Origin: Promethearchaeota archaeon
GTDB taxonomy: Archaea; Asgardarchaeota; Lokiarchaeia; Sigyniarchaeales; SOKP01
Direction: 5' to 3'
Length of the DNA stretch: 42,555 nt
NCBI GenBank assembly: GCA_019058245.1
Contig: JAHPZJ010000002.1
Span: 1 to 42,555 of the forward strand
This document shows positions 26,204-35,238 of this stretch, piece after piece. The position numbers and the translations under genes are program-made. The notes under the pieces are model-generated. The model saw only the letters and a program-made list of their open reading frames with translations, was not told where the DNA came from and did not search any database. Each line of letters opens with the position of its first letter. Position 1 is the first letter of the stretch.

Positions 26204-27064
26204 ATGATCAGTTCTAATAAATTCAAGATATTTGATGCTCATTTTCATACATATGGAATATTTCTTAAGCCTCATGAAGATGTAATAAGTTATATGGACC
26301 ATTACAATGTAGAAAAGGCAATTATAACTACAATTAATAGAACTAAATTTCATAATAGGCGAAAGGAGTATGTCTCTGATGGAAATTTAGAAGATAATTT
26401 CTCAAAATATTTAGATGATTTTAAAAGTATGATGCCTAAAGAGCAGCTTTCTCACCAGGATGTAATAGAAATTGCAAATAGAGCACCAGAGAGATTTTAT
26501 AAATTTTTTTGGTTCAATCCGAAATTAACTCCAGAAGAAGAGGAGGATAACTATAAAATATTGGAAGATCATTTTAAAAAAGGATTTGTTGGAGTCAAGA
26601 TACATGCGGGTTTTCACTTTTTTAAGTTTCCTGAAGGTATTGAAAAATTAGCTACATTTATGCAGGAATTTGATAAAAATATTATCTTATTTCTTCATTC
26701 ACTTCCAAAAACTAAATTTCATTCGGGATCTGAGCCTCAAGATATTGCTAAGCTGGCGAAGAAATTTCCTGAGTTAAGAATTATTGTTGGTCATGCTGCA
26801 TTTTGTATGGAATATGCCGTGAGTGTTGGATTATTATTAAAGAAATTTGAAAATGTATATTTCGAGACAAGTTGCTCGATTTCCCTTGGAATATTTAATC
26901 TTATAAAAACACTAGGTCATGAGAGAATTTTATTCGGTTCTGATTCTCCAACAACATCAACTTTACCTATTGAGATTGAAAAAATAATGTCTCTTCCAAG
27001 AATCTCAAATGATATAAAACAGGAAATTTTTTATAATAATGTAGTAAACTTACTAATGTTATAA
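26204..27064 (+). CDS. Amidohydrolase-family (amidohydrolase 2) metal-dependent hydrolase
   Basis: The 286-residue protein is a TIM-barrel hydrolase of the amidohydrolase-2 type. It starts with FDAHFHTYG (the HxH metal site, residues 12-14). It continues with VGVKIHAGFHFF, a second His strand IIVGHAAFCME, and ends with ERILFGSDSPT, where the Asp is the usual final metal ligand. The family includes decarboxylases and lactone or amide hydrolases; the substrate is unknown. An insertion of about 50 charged residues lies after the first strand. It follows the small basic protein after 30 bases. Confidence 0.85.
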   Translation: MISSNKFKIFDAHFHTYGIFLKPHEDVISYMDHYNVEKAIITTINRTKFHNRRKEYVSDGNLEDNFSKYLDDFKSMMPKEQLSHQDVIEIANRAPERFYKFFWFNPKLTPEEEEDNYKILEDHFKKGFVGVKIHAGFHFFKFPEGIEKLATFMQEFDKNIILFLHSLPKTKFHSGSEPQDIAKLAKKFPELRIIVGHAAFCMEYAVSVGLLLKKFENVYFETSCSISLGIFNLIKTLGHERILFGSDSPTTSTLPIEIEKIMSLPRISNDIKQEIFYNNVVNLLML

Positions 27065-27339
27065 AATAATTACTTTCAGATTACCGTTAAATCATTCAGT
27101 CTCAATTTTGGATGATTTTTTTATTTTTGAAGGAATTATTAAATATTGATAAAATAGAGTCTTTTTCACTTTTGTATATAGGGAGTTTATTAATGAATTA
27201 ATTTATTGTTTGTTTATTATTAGAAATTGAATAAATATTTCCAAAATCTCGATTTTATTTTCATTTTAATAATAAATCAATTAAAAGACAAATCCTATTT
27301 TTTTATAATTACTAATTTAAAAACTATAAAGTTGATTTA

Positions 27340-27918
27340 GTGAGATATTTAAGGGATAATAAAATCTGGGAAGAAGAAGATGATATAAATTGTGATATTA
27401 TTAAAATTTCGAAAGTTGACGACAAAATTATTCGAAGATTAATTAATAACTTAATGTTAAATTCATCAGATTTATCAGAGAACTTTTTTATATCTTTTGA
27501 AAGTCTTTTAAAACTAGGAAAAAAAATTGAACCTGTCTTAGATCGATATATTAAAGACACTCCCGAAATTCACAATTTGAAAGTCGAGATATTCAATTTT
27601 ATTCTGGATTTTGCTAAAGACAACATTTTAAAATATATTCTAGTACCTCAATTATATCATCCCGATTTTATTACACGAGCTAGAACTGTAATGAAACTTG
27701 AACAAGTAGGTGATTTGAGTTATATTAATTTTATATTGCCCTTATTAAATGATCCTGACGATTCTGTGCGCTGGTCAGTAATCAGGTTCTTAAATACTTA
27801 TAAACACCTTTTAAAAAATCCTTTAGTATATAAGGAAATAAAATATTACATTGAAAAAGAATTAAATCCTGTAATTCGGGAAAAAATAAAAGAATTATTA
27901 AAAAATATCTGGAAATAA
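27340..27918 (+). CDS. HEAT-repeat-like helical protein
   Basis: The 192-residue protein begins at a GTG (27340); no upstream start remains in frame because a stop precedes it. The C-terminal half shows HEAT/PBS-lyase-like pairs of helices with the signature LLNDPDDSVRWSVIRFLNTY, and an earlier LYHPDFITRARTVMKLEQVGD. The N-terminal half is helical and charged. Such proteins are protein-binding scaffolds. No enzymatic motif is seen and its partner is unknown. Confidence 0.7.
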   Translation: MRYLRDNKIWEEEDDINCDIIKISKVDDKIIRRLINNLMLNSSDLSENFFISFESLLKLGKKIEPVLDRYIKDTPEIHNLKVEIFNFILDFAKDNILKYILVPQLYHPDFITRARTVMKLEQVGDLSYINFILPLLNDPDDSVRWSVIRFLNTYKHLLKNPLVYKEIKYYIEKELNPVIREKIKELLKNIWK

Positions 27919-28087
27919 TTGGCTTTTATTTCCTTTTGGAACCCAATAGAATCTTCCTTTAAAAAGCCCCTTGTTATATACAATTTTGTTCAGAAGATCT
28001 AAAGAAATAAATAGGTTGAAGAACATGATATGCTATAATTTATAGAATTATCCAATATCTGAAATTTAATTAAAAAAGTGTATTAAT

Positions 28088-29656
28088 ATGAATAAAAAAG
28101 GGTACTTTTTAGGTGTCTGCATTCTTTTAGTTTCAACAGGATTGTTAGTAATATCTACATCTAGAGTAAGTTCTTTAAATCTTATCAATAATGCAAATAG
28201 AAACGCGGAGGGCAATTTAAATGAATTACCACGGATGGCACAAGAGATGGCATGGAGTGCAAATGGCAATTCTATTTGTTTAGGATCTGATGATCAAACA
28301 CCAATTAAAATCATTAGTGATGGTTCGGGAGGAGCAATTATAACATGGGTAGATTACAGAAACGCGGATGTTGATATCTATGCTCAACATATAGATTCAG
28401 ATGGTAATGTGCAATGGGGGACTAATGGCATAGAAATATGTAACGCTGATGATGATCAAATAGAACCAGACATATGTAGTGATGGCGCAGGAGGGGCGAT
28501 TATTACATGGGATGATTACAGAAACACAGATGTTGATATCTATGCTCAACATGTAGACTCAAGTGGCAATGTACAATGGGGAACTATTGGTATAGCAATA
28601 TGTACAGCAGATAATAATCAACATTTCCCAAAAATTTGTAGTGATGGAAGTGGGGGGGCGATTATTACGTGGCAAGATACTAGAGGCGACGACTATGATG
28701 TGTATGCTCAAAATGTAGATTCAGATGGTACTGTACAATGGGGAACTAATGGCATAGAAATATGTAACGAAGATAATAATCAATATAATCCAACTATTTG
28801 TAGAGATGGAAGTGGAGGGGCGATTATTACGTGGCAAGATTATAGAAGCGGATCGTATGGTGATATTTATGCTCAATCTATCAATCATAATGGATATACA
28901 CAGTGGCTTGATAATGGTAGACCCATATGTATGGCCAGCTATTCTCAGACTTATCCAATAATAATTAGTGATGGTTCTGGAGGAGCGATTATTGCTTGGA
29001 GAGATGGTAGAAATGGAAATACAGATATTTTTGCTCAACGTGTAGATTCAGGTGGCAATGTGCAATGGGGAGGTAATGGTATAGCTATTTGTACCGCAAC
29101 TGGATCACAAGTTGCACACAAGTTATGTAGCGATGGTGCAGGAGGTGCCATATTCACATGGGAAGATTATAGGGGGACAGATAATGATGTTTATACCCAA
29201 CGTGTTTCTTCTGATGGAGATCTAGAATGGGTTGTGAATGGTGTAGCTATATGCACAGCAACCGATACTCAAGGATATCCAGATATTTGTAGTGATGGTG
29301 CAGGAGGTGCTGTTATCTGTTGGAATGATTTTAGAGGTGGAGTTGATTGGGATACTTATGCTCAGCAGATAAATTCAAGTGGAAAGATACAATGGGCTAG
29401 TAATGGAGTAGGTATATGTACACTTGATGAAGGGCAGGGAGATGCTGTTTTAAGTAGTGATGGTAAGGGAAATATCATTATGGCATGGATTGATGGAAGA
29501 AATGAAGATGATTGGGATATTTATGCCCAAAAGATAACAGTCCCCATTCCTGAATCATCTATTAATGGATATAGCATTTATTTTCTTTCTCTGTCAATTT
29601 GTATACTTGTCTTATTTTTCGCAATAAGATTAAGAAAGAAGAAACATCTAAATTAA
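28088..29656 (+). CDS. Cell-surface anchored eight-bladed propeller-like repeat protein
   Basis: The 522-residue protein has a signal peptide (residues 1 to about 28), eight imperfect repeats of about 54 residues, and a C-terminal membrane helix followed by RLRKKKHLN, so it is displayed outside the cell. Each repeat reads roughly sDGsGGAIITWxDyR, then DiYAQ, then QWGxNGixIC. The last repeat lacks the QW-NG-IC strand, and that strand instead occurs before the first repeat (MAWSANGNSICLGSDDQTP, about 56-74). This is the arrangement expected for a ring closed by the N-terminal strand. The function is unknown; adhesion or a binding platform is plausible. The paired Cys in most blades could make disulfides. 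Confidence 0.8.
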   Translation: MNKKGYFLGVCILLVSTGLLVISTSRVSSLNLINNANRNAEGNLNELPRMAQEMAWSANGNSICLGSDDQTPIKIISDGSGGAIITWVDYRNADVDIYAQHIDSDGNVQWGTNGIEICNADDDQIEPDICSDGAGGAIITWDDYRNTDVDIYAQHVDSSGNVQWGTIGIAICTADNNQHFPKICSDGSGGAIITWQDTRGDDYDVYAQNVDSDGTVQWGTNGIEICNEDNNQYNPTICRDGSGGAIITWQDYRSGSYGDIYAQSINHNGYTQWLDNGRPICMASYSQTYPIIISDGSGGAIIAWRDGRNGNTDIFAQRVDSGGNVQWGGNGIAICTATGSQVAHKLCSDGAGGAIFTWEDYRGTDNDVYTQRVSSDGDLEWVVNGVAICTATDTQGYPDICSDGAGGAVICWNDFRGGVDWDTYAQQINSSGKIQWASNGVGICTLDEGQGDAVLSSDGKGNIIMAWIDGRNEDDWDIYAQKITVPIPESSINGYSIYFLSLSICILVLFFAIRLRKKKHLN

Positions 29657-29673
29657 ATAACTTTATTTTTATC

Positions 29674-29690
29674 TTTTTTTTTGTTTTTTT
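29674..29690 (+). terminator. T-run between converging genes
   Basis: Two runs of nine and seven T, interrupted by one G, follow the propeller gene's stop at 29656. They lie before the end of the leftward gene at 29748. Confidence 0.5.
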
Positions 29691-29747
29691 ATAAAAAGAC
29701 AATTTTTAAAGAGAAATTTAATGAATTAGTTTATTTTGAAAAAATTT

Positions 29748-30785
29748 TTATTCAAATATTTTATCGATAAATTTGAGAACAAATGTCTTAAGTACTGGAG
29801 TTAAATCTTTTTTCCATGCCATACCATCAAGTCTTTTTGCCTTACTTGTTTTACGGAAGATTGTTATAACATTTAAGATTAAATATTTAATATTTTCCAA
29901 TGTATTACTTTGTTTGAGCTTTTCAGATAATCCTGAATGTATGTCGTCTGCCAAATTTTGAATTAATAAATCCTTAAAATCATCAAAATTATATAAATTT
30001 CCGAATTTAAAATAAGATGAGAGAAATTGAGAGACTGCATTTTCAATTTCCTTCTCAGATAATTCTTCATTGCTAATACAATAAGTTTTTATCATTCTCT
30101 CTATTAATGAACCTTCAAATTTACTCTCTATTCCAGGTTCTTCTTCAATTTTTTTCTTGAACTTAATTTCTTTCCTCAATTTTTCTTCTTTTCTTGCGAA
30201 AAGTACATCCTCATAATCTTTTACAATAATTATTGATAGCCCTGAGCGAAGTATTATAATATTTGTATTCAATTTTTGGGTTTCATGATGGTGTGTAGGA
30301 ACATTATCAATATGTCTTTCCAGAATATCTTGAATGTTTAAGTTTTTGGATTCATAGGGACTGAAAAATATTTCATAGAGCGCACTTAAATTATGCTCCT
30401 TAATATCTTTTTTTAGCAATTTCCTTATATATTCATCATATTCAAGAAAAAATTTGAAGATACAATCATCTACGGCTAAACTTAAATTATTATGTGGATA
30501 CTGCGCTTCACCTAAGTATTTTTTATATTCTAATCGAATTTTCTGAGCGCGAATCCATTCAAAAGCTAGATCTAATAGGCTTTTTCCTTCTTGCAGTCTA
30601 TCTTTAAAGTAAACTAGCGTATTATAAATATGATTATAATTAGAACTAACTGATTGATTTACCAAAAACTGAGCGATAATTTGAGTTGTGCCAGCATAGG
30701 TGAATTGTCCCTTTAACATTTCATAGTACCTTAATAACTTATCCTTCTCAATCTTGTAAATTTCTTCAATAGCTAAATTGTCCAT
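29748..30785 (-). CDS. Unrecognised helical protein, second gene of a leftward pair
   Basis: The 345-residue protein is predicted to be mainly helical. It has a heptad-like, Lys/Glu-rich region around 215-245 (ARKEEKLRKEIKFKKKIEEE) and no membrane helix, signal peptide or recognisable motif. It follows the 30813-31853 gene after 27 bases, so the two are probably transcribed together. They are divergent from the Rab-like GTPase gene at 32182. I would not guess an activity. Base composition is like its neighbours. Confidence 0.7.
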   Translation of the reverse strand: MDNLAIEEIYKIEKDKLLRYYEMLKGQFTYAGTTQIIAQFLVNQSVSSNYNHIYNTLVYFKDRLQEGKSLLDLAFEWIRAQKIRLEYKKYLGEAQYPHNNLSLAVDDCIFKFFLEYDEYIRKLLKKDIKEHNLSALYEIFFSPYESKNLNIQDILERHIDNVPTHHHETQKLNTNIIILRSGLSIIIVKDYEDVLFARKEEKLRKEIKFKKKIEEEPGIESKFEGSLIERMIKTYCISNEELSEKEIENAVSQFLSSYFKFGNLYNFDDFKDLLIQNLADDIHSGLSEKLKQSNTLENIKYLILNVITIFRKTSKAKRLDGMAWKKDLTPVLKTFVLKFIDKIFE

Positions 30786-30812
30786 ATTAAATTTTTACTC
30801 TTTAAATTGTAA

Positions 30813-31853
30813 TTATTCTGATTTGTCAAGAATTAATCCTATTCTATTTAACTCTTTTTCTGATATTGTCCCCCATCTCTCAGAAGTAAAATGAGGATTT
30901 ATTAAATTAAGAGATTCTTTGATATCTTTATGTCTATCTAAAATAAGTCGCAAATTTTTTTTATAATCTGATAGATATTTGTTTTCTTTTGATTCTTCAA
31001 ATTGTTCGACTAAAATAACTCCATAACTTTTAGAGATATTTTTTTCGAAAGTAAATCCCTCCAAATATATTACTCGTTTATCTTGATACTTTAATTTTAT
31101 ATTCCGAATATTAGGATATATTCCTTTCTTGTCATATACTTTTATTGTTTCGTTAATTAGGTTCTCGTAGTAATCTGGTAAAATTGCCATTACATAATAA
31201 GAAGGGATGTAATTTAGATAGAGCTTTTTTAGGGGATCATCCTTATCAAAAGTATAAAGATTTGAAACTCTCTTATCTTGCCCAATTTCTCTCTCAATTA
31301 ATCCAACACAATAATATTTATGCTCCTCTTCCCAATATGCCTTCCTAGATCCCCCTAAAGAATATTCAATTAGATTGATTCCCCTCTCTAATTCGCTATT
31401 TATTAATCTATTGAAATCAAATCGTTCACCTAATAGATTTTCATTTACAATTTTACTTTGAATGATGCTTGGATGGATATATTTCGAAATCTCATCAGAA
31501 ATTAGTTTTACATCTTCAGTGTATGGTGTACTAATTAATGCAAAGAGGTTTGTAGTGCCTTCTTGAGTCTGCTCAGAAGAATTCAGTGTGAAAAATGATT
31601 GAAGTACATCTGCTTCATCTATAGCAGTATCTTGTAAGGTGAGTGAGGCTTCGATAAATTCAATCTCCCAAGTTCCTCCCATGGATGTAGCAGCAGTTAA
31701 AAAAACTGGACCGAGAAATCTATATGAGAGCATTTTAATATCATTTATTTTCATATCAGAAAAATTCTCAGAATATCTAATATGATCAAATACTAAATTA
31801 TCCTCATCAGCAAAGAAAAGACCAAGAATAATTTTTTCATGACTTCTCATCAT
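30813..31853 (-). CDS. Unrecognised protein with an N-terminal longin-like region (tentative)
   Basis: The 346-residue protein starts with alternating strands and helices over about 130 residues (KIILGLFFADE, DNLVFDHIRYS, LFALISTPY). That pattern is reminiscent of longin/roadblock-type folds that regulate small GTPases, but this is an impression of pattern and not a motif match. The rest is an alpha/beta region with Tyr-rich strands. It is the first gene of a leftward pair and lies head-to-head with a Rab-like GTPase gene across 328 bases, which makes a functional link possible. Confidence 0.65.
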   Translation of the reverse strand: MMRSHEKIILGLFFADEDNLVFDHIRYSENFSDMKINDIKMLSYRFLGPVFLTAATSMGGTWEIEFIEASLTLQDTAIDEADVLQSFFTLNSSEQTQEGTTNLFALISTPYTEDVKLISDEISKYIHPSIIQSKIVNENLLGERFDFNRLINSELERGINLIEYSLGGSRKAYWEEEHKYYCVGLIEREIGQDKRVSNLYTFDKDDPLKKLYLNYIPSYYVMAILPDYYENLINETIKVYDKKGIYPNIRNIKLKYQDKRVIYLEGFTFEKNISKSYGVILVEQFEESKENKYLSDYKKNLRLILDRHKDIKESLNLINPHFTSERWGTISEKELNRIGLILDKSE

Positions 31854-32046
31854 TAACTCAAATAGCGGTATATACTTTAAGTCCTAATAAATAATAATAT
31901 TAAAAGTTTTAAGTTTAAGTATTTCAAAAATAAAAAAATTAAATATAAGGATTATTTAGATTCTGTTTTATAAAATATAGGAAAATGTATGTTCTAATAG
32001 TTAAACAAAAAAAAAAAATACAATATTTAAAAGGTATAAAATTCAT

Positions 32047-32062
32047 TTAAGTTATAACTTAA
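32047..32062. promoter_or_regulatory. Perfect 16-bp palindrome upstream of the GTPase/TrmB-like pair
   Basis: TTAAGTTATAACTTAA is a perfect palindrome in the 328-base gap (31854-32181) between the divergent genes. It lies 120 bases before the GTPase ATG and 194 bases before the leftward gene. Its form suits a dimeric regulator, possibly the TrmB-like protein encoded at 32717. The rest of the gap is AT-rich, with a TATA-like ATTATATAATAAAATT at about 32127-32142 and no gene. Confidence 0.45.
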
Positions 32063-32181
32063 GAGGCATAATAATATAAATACTTAAATTGATATATTTT
32101 ACCTAATTGCTTAATGGTTTAATTAATTATATAATAAAATTATAGCTGATTAAAGAAACTATTAATACAGTGTGATGATGA

Positions 32182-32712
32182 ATGGCTTCATATGATTACA
32201 CATTCAAGATATTGCTTCTAGGGGATGCTAGTGTCGGAAAAACCTCGTTTACAAAAAGATATTGTTATAATATCTTCAATCCAAGCGAAAGATTAACTAT
32301 TGGTGTTGATTTTCATGTTAAGACTATTGAATTAAATAATGATCGAATTAAATTACAGTTATGGGATGTAGGAGGAGAAGAACGATTCCGATTTCTATTA
32401 CCCACCTACTGTCTTGGTGCAAATGCAGCCTTTTTATTATATGATATTACTAGGCCTTCTACATTGGATAATATTTCAGAATGGATAACTATCGTAAGAC
32501 AAAAGGGTGGACCTATCCCCATTATGCTTGTTGGGTCAAAATTAGATCTTGAACAATCCCAACGGCAAGTTCAAAGGGAGTATGGAATTCAAATCGCTGA
32601 AAAAAACGATATGGCAAGCTTTGTTGAGATTTCAGCAAAAGAAAATATGAATGTAGATGATGCTTTTAAGGTTCTTACTGAACTCACATTAGACCGGATT
32701 AGCAATAGGTGA
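32182..32712 (+). CDS. Ras/Rab-like small GTPase with altered G3 and G4 residues
   Basis: The 176-residue protein has G1 GDASVGKTS, a switch I TIGVDFHVKTI with the conserved Thr, G3 WDVGGEERF, G4 VGSKLDL and G5 EISAKEN. Two positions differ from Ras: the catalytic Gln of G3 is Glu, and the Asn of NKxD is Ser. No C-terminal Cys for prenylation is present (it ends LDRISNR), so any membrane association would be indirect. GTPases of this type are abundant in Asgard archaea. The gene is followed after four bases by a TrmB-like regulator gene. The ATG at 32182 is the in-frame one of a cluster of three ATGs. Confidence 0.93.
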   Translation: MASYDYTFKILLLGDASVGKTSFTKRYCYNIFNPSERLTIGVDFHVKTIELNNDRIKLQLWDVGGEERFRFLLPTYCLGANAAFLLYDITRPSTLDNISEWITIVRQKGGPIPIMLVGSKLDLEQSQRQVQREYGIQIAEKNDMASFVEISAKENMNVDDAFKVLTELTLDRISNR

Positions 32713-32716
32713 TATA

Positions 32717-33679
32717 ATGCAAGATACTGAATATTTACCTCTTAGCCAATTATTTGATTCCATCGGTATTATTGAAAAAGGAATTGAGAGAATCTATCAT
32801 TATCTCCTTTTGAACAAGAGAATTGATAATTTAAAGGAAGTATGTAATCATTTCAGTCTCTCATTAAAAAGAGGTTATAAAATTTGTTCGGTATTAAGTG
32901 AACTAGGGCTTGTACAGATATATGATAGACCTATGAAAATCCACATTGCTACTCCTATAATGACTCTTTGGCAAAATTTAATCCAAAAAAGAATTGAAGA
33001 TCTTAGAAATCAATTTTATGAAAAAAAGGATAAATGTGAATCTGCAATTGAAGAGTTCATTAGAAATTATAAATTGGGTGAGCAAAGTATCCAAGAACCT
33101 GTTGAATTCATTAATTACAATATAAGCAACTTTGACGAATCTTATCATCATTTCCTAGCTCCAAGTGAATGTAAAATAGCGATAGGTATCAGATATGATA
33201 ATCCTTTAGTTTCTATGATACATGAAAACCAATTAAAAAATCTTCCTGATGATATAAGAACTTCAATGCAAGCAGGTATGAATAGAATTAAAGAAAATTT
33301 AAGAAATATTACTGTGAAAGTAATCTTCAATTCTGAAGTTGCTAAAGATCTATTGATCAGTGAAGAATTCAAACTTCTTTCAAATCATGTAGAACCTCAA
33401 AATATGGAATTTGATAAAATTGAAATTCATGTTACAGATGAGGCATTCAGTAATTTTAGTTTAACTGATAACGAACTTATTCAGCCTAGCTTTGATCCTA
33501 CAAATATTTTAATTGGTACTTACATATCCCGGAATAAAAATATTTATCAAATTTTTCTTGATAAATTTATTGAAATTTATGAAAATGGAATTCCAATAAA
33601 AAAATTCCTTGATGAGCAAAAAGAAATTGGGATCAATTCCTTAACACAAACACAAATGTTTGTTCTTTGCGTAATGTGA
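32717..33679 (+). CDS. TrmB-like winged-helix regulator
   Basis: The 320-residue protein has a winged-helix domain near residues 15-80 (IERIYHYLLLNKRIDNLKEVCNH, then KRGYKICSVLSELGLVQIYDRP), as in TrmB/MarR-type DNA binders. A coiled-coil-like helix (ESAIEEFIRNY region) follows, and then an alpha/beta C-terminal region that could be a PLD-like or ligand-binding domain. It is translated four bases after the GTPase stop, so the GTPase and regulator are one unit. Possible targets include the palindrome at 32047. DNA binding is well supported by the fold pattern; the effector is unknown. Confidence 0.8.
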   Translation: MQDTEYLPLSQLFDSIGIIEKGIERIYHYLLLNKRIDNLKEVCNHFSLSLKRGYKICSVLSELGLVQIYDRPMKIHIATPIMTLWQNLIQKRIEDLRNQFYEKKDKCESAIEEFIRNYKLGEQSIQEPVEFINYNISNFDESYHHFLAPSECKIAIGIRYDNPLVSMIHENQLKNLPDDIRTSMQAGMNRIKENLRNITVKVIFNSEVAKDLLISEEFKLLSNHVEPQNMEFDKIEIHVTDEAFSNFSLTDNELIQPSFDPTNILIGTYISRNKNIYQIFLDKFIEIYENGIPIKKFLDEQKEIGINSLTQTQMFVLCVM

Positions 33680-33711
33680 ATAATAAAATAAATAATATAA
33701 AAATTAAAAAT

Positions 33712-35238
33712 TTAGCAGTTAGTTTTTCTTTTCATTGCTTGTCCGAATTTTTCAAGCATTTTACGTGGAGTTACTGAAGGTCTTTCATATCTTTTTAATT
33801 TTGACTTAATCCCAAATAAGTATTTGGCAATATTCTTTAACTTTTCTGTGTCGTACCGTGTCATCATAGTTATGGTCTCCATTTGTGGACTCCCTCCTCC
33901 GTGTAATCCCGCTACTTGCATTAAACCTGCTAATTCTGAAACTATAAGAGTTTCTATACCCCTAAAACATTTTTCCATATTTTCTGGTTTTATTCGGGGA
34001 TTTCTTTGCAAATATTTCATAGCAAGATCACCAACTTCTTCACTATAAAATGTTTCTTCATATGGTAAGGTAGCAACAAGCCCTCCAGATAAATCTGCTA
34101 CAATTTCATATTCCTTATAAATCATTTCACCAGCGAGTCGCCTGCCAGCATTAGTAAGGATCTCATCTGGAATTTGAGTACCTGATGGGGATTTCTCAGA
34201 ATGTTTAGCACTCGATTCTCCAGCAGCAAAAACTAATTCTGCTGTTCCTATAATATGAGAAATTTTTTCTCTAACATGAGCTGCTTTTTCAATGCCATTA
34301 TATTCCGCAACTAAGGCTGCTGCACTTGCTAATACTTCTGACATAGCAGGTTTGCATCCTGTATAGCTATGACGGTGATAATGAGCAAACATTAGTGCTA
34401 GGAAACCAGCATATGGTGTTTGGCGCGGATCACTTTGACCATTCAAGAAAATCCTTTCATTAGGAACAAACACATCATCAAAAATGATAAATGTTTCAGC
34501 ATCACCAATTTGATTCTGTGGTGAGCCAGTTTTAGTTTTTCTATTCCAAGCGGGTCTTGTAAGTAATTTAACTCCATCCCAATCTGCGGGTAATGCAAAT
34601 GCTACTGCATAATCTTTATCTTCTGGACCCATAAACCTACAAGGAACCGCAACCAACTCATCAGCATATGGTGTATTAGTAATATTGATTTTGCACCCTC
34701 TCACTATAATTCCGTCGTCTCGAGTTTCTACAACTCTTAGATATTGATCTAGATCTTCTTGTTCATGAGGTCGTTTTAAACGATCTCCTTTCGCATCCGT
34801 TTGAGCACAACTTGCTACTATATCTCGATCTTGAAAATATTCCATATACTTTAAAAATCTTTTATAATAATCGGTTCCAAGAGCTTGATCCATTTCATAA
34901 GTGATAACTGATAATCCATTTAAAGCATCGATACCCATGCATCTTTGGATGCATCCCCCTACACGATGGCATAATACTCGAGTCATCTTTTGTTTTTTTA
35001 ATAGATCTTCTTCACTTTGATGTATATGGCAAAAGCGATTTATTTTTTTTCCAGTTATATGAGAAGTTACTGTACAAATATCTTCAAATTCTGGGTCGGT
35101 AGCCCTTTCAAATGTTTCCTTTATAATATTCATTCCTCCCCTAAGACGAGGATCGTCTCTACCAACTTTTTCATCGCCGATGTACACATTTGGCTTCATT
35201 TTTACTAAATCATTATAATATTCTTCAAATGTACGCAT
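33712..35238 (-). CDS. abfD: 4-hydroxybutyryl-CoA dehydratase / vinylacetyl-CoA isomerase family
   Basis: The 508-residue leftward protein belongs to the 4-hydroxyphenylacetate 3-monooxygenase/4-hydroxybutyryl-CoA dehydratase family. It keeps the [4Fe-4S] ligand pattern that marks the dehydratases: Cys96 and Cys100 (CIQRC), His288 in HYHRH and Cys295 followed by Lys296 (YTGCK). These match Cys99, Cys103, His292 and Cys299-Lys300 of the Clostridium aminobutyricum enzyme. FAD-only monooxygenases lack these ligands. The reaction is 4-hydroxybutyryl-CoA -> crotonyl-CoA + H2O by a ketyl radical mechanism. It is used in 4-aminobutyrate fermentation and in the archaeal 4-hydroxybutyrate carbon-fixation cycles. 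No other gene of those pathways is adjacent. Upstream at 35331-35341 is AACTCTATTGG, a partial match to the repeated motif at 35799 and 36216. Confidence 0.88.
   Translation of the reverse strand: MRTFEEYYNDLVKMKPNVYIGDEKVGRDDPRLRGGMNIIKETFERATDPEFEDICTVTSHITGKKINRFCHIHQSEEDLLKKQKMTRVLCHRVGGCIQRCMGIDALNGLSVITYEMDQALGTDYYKRFLKYMEYFQDRDIVASCAQTDAKGDRLKRPHEQEDLDQYLRVVETRDDGIIVRGCKINITNTPYADELVAVPCRFMGPEDKDYAVAFALPADWDGVKLLTRPAWNRKTKTGSPQNQIGDAETFIIFDDVFVPNERIFLNGQSDPRQTPYAGFLALMFAHYHRHSYTGCKPAMSEVLASAAALVAEYNGIEKAAHVREKISHIIGTAELVFAAGESSAKHSEKSPSGTQIPDEILTNAGRRLAGEMIYKEYEIVADLSGGLVATLPYEETFYSEEVGDLAMKYLQRNPRIKPENMEKCFRGIETLIVSELAGLMQVAGLHGGGSPQMETITMMTRYDTEKLKNIAKYLFGIKSKLKRYERPSVTPRKMLEKFGQAMKRKTNC

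Noticed and set aside
28721..29038. Long reverse-strand frame inside the propeller gene
   Set aside because: It mirrors the repeats of the forward gene and has a low-complexity Ser/Ile composition; no ribosome site.
33712..35238. 4-hydroxyphenylacetate 3-monooxygenase as the function
   Set aside because: The CxxxC and H-x6-C-K cluster ligands of the dehydratase are present, which flavin monooxygenases of the family lack.
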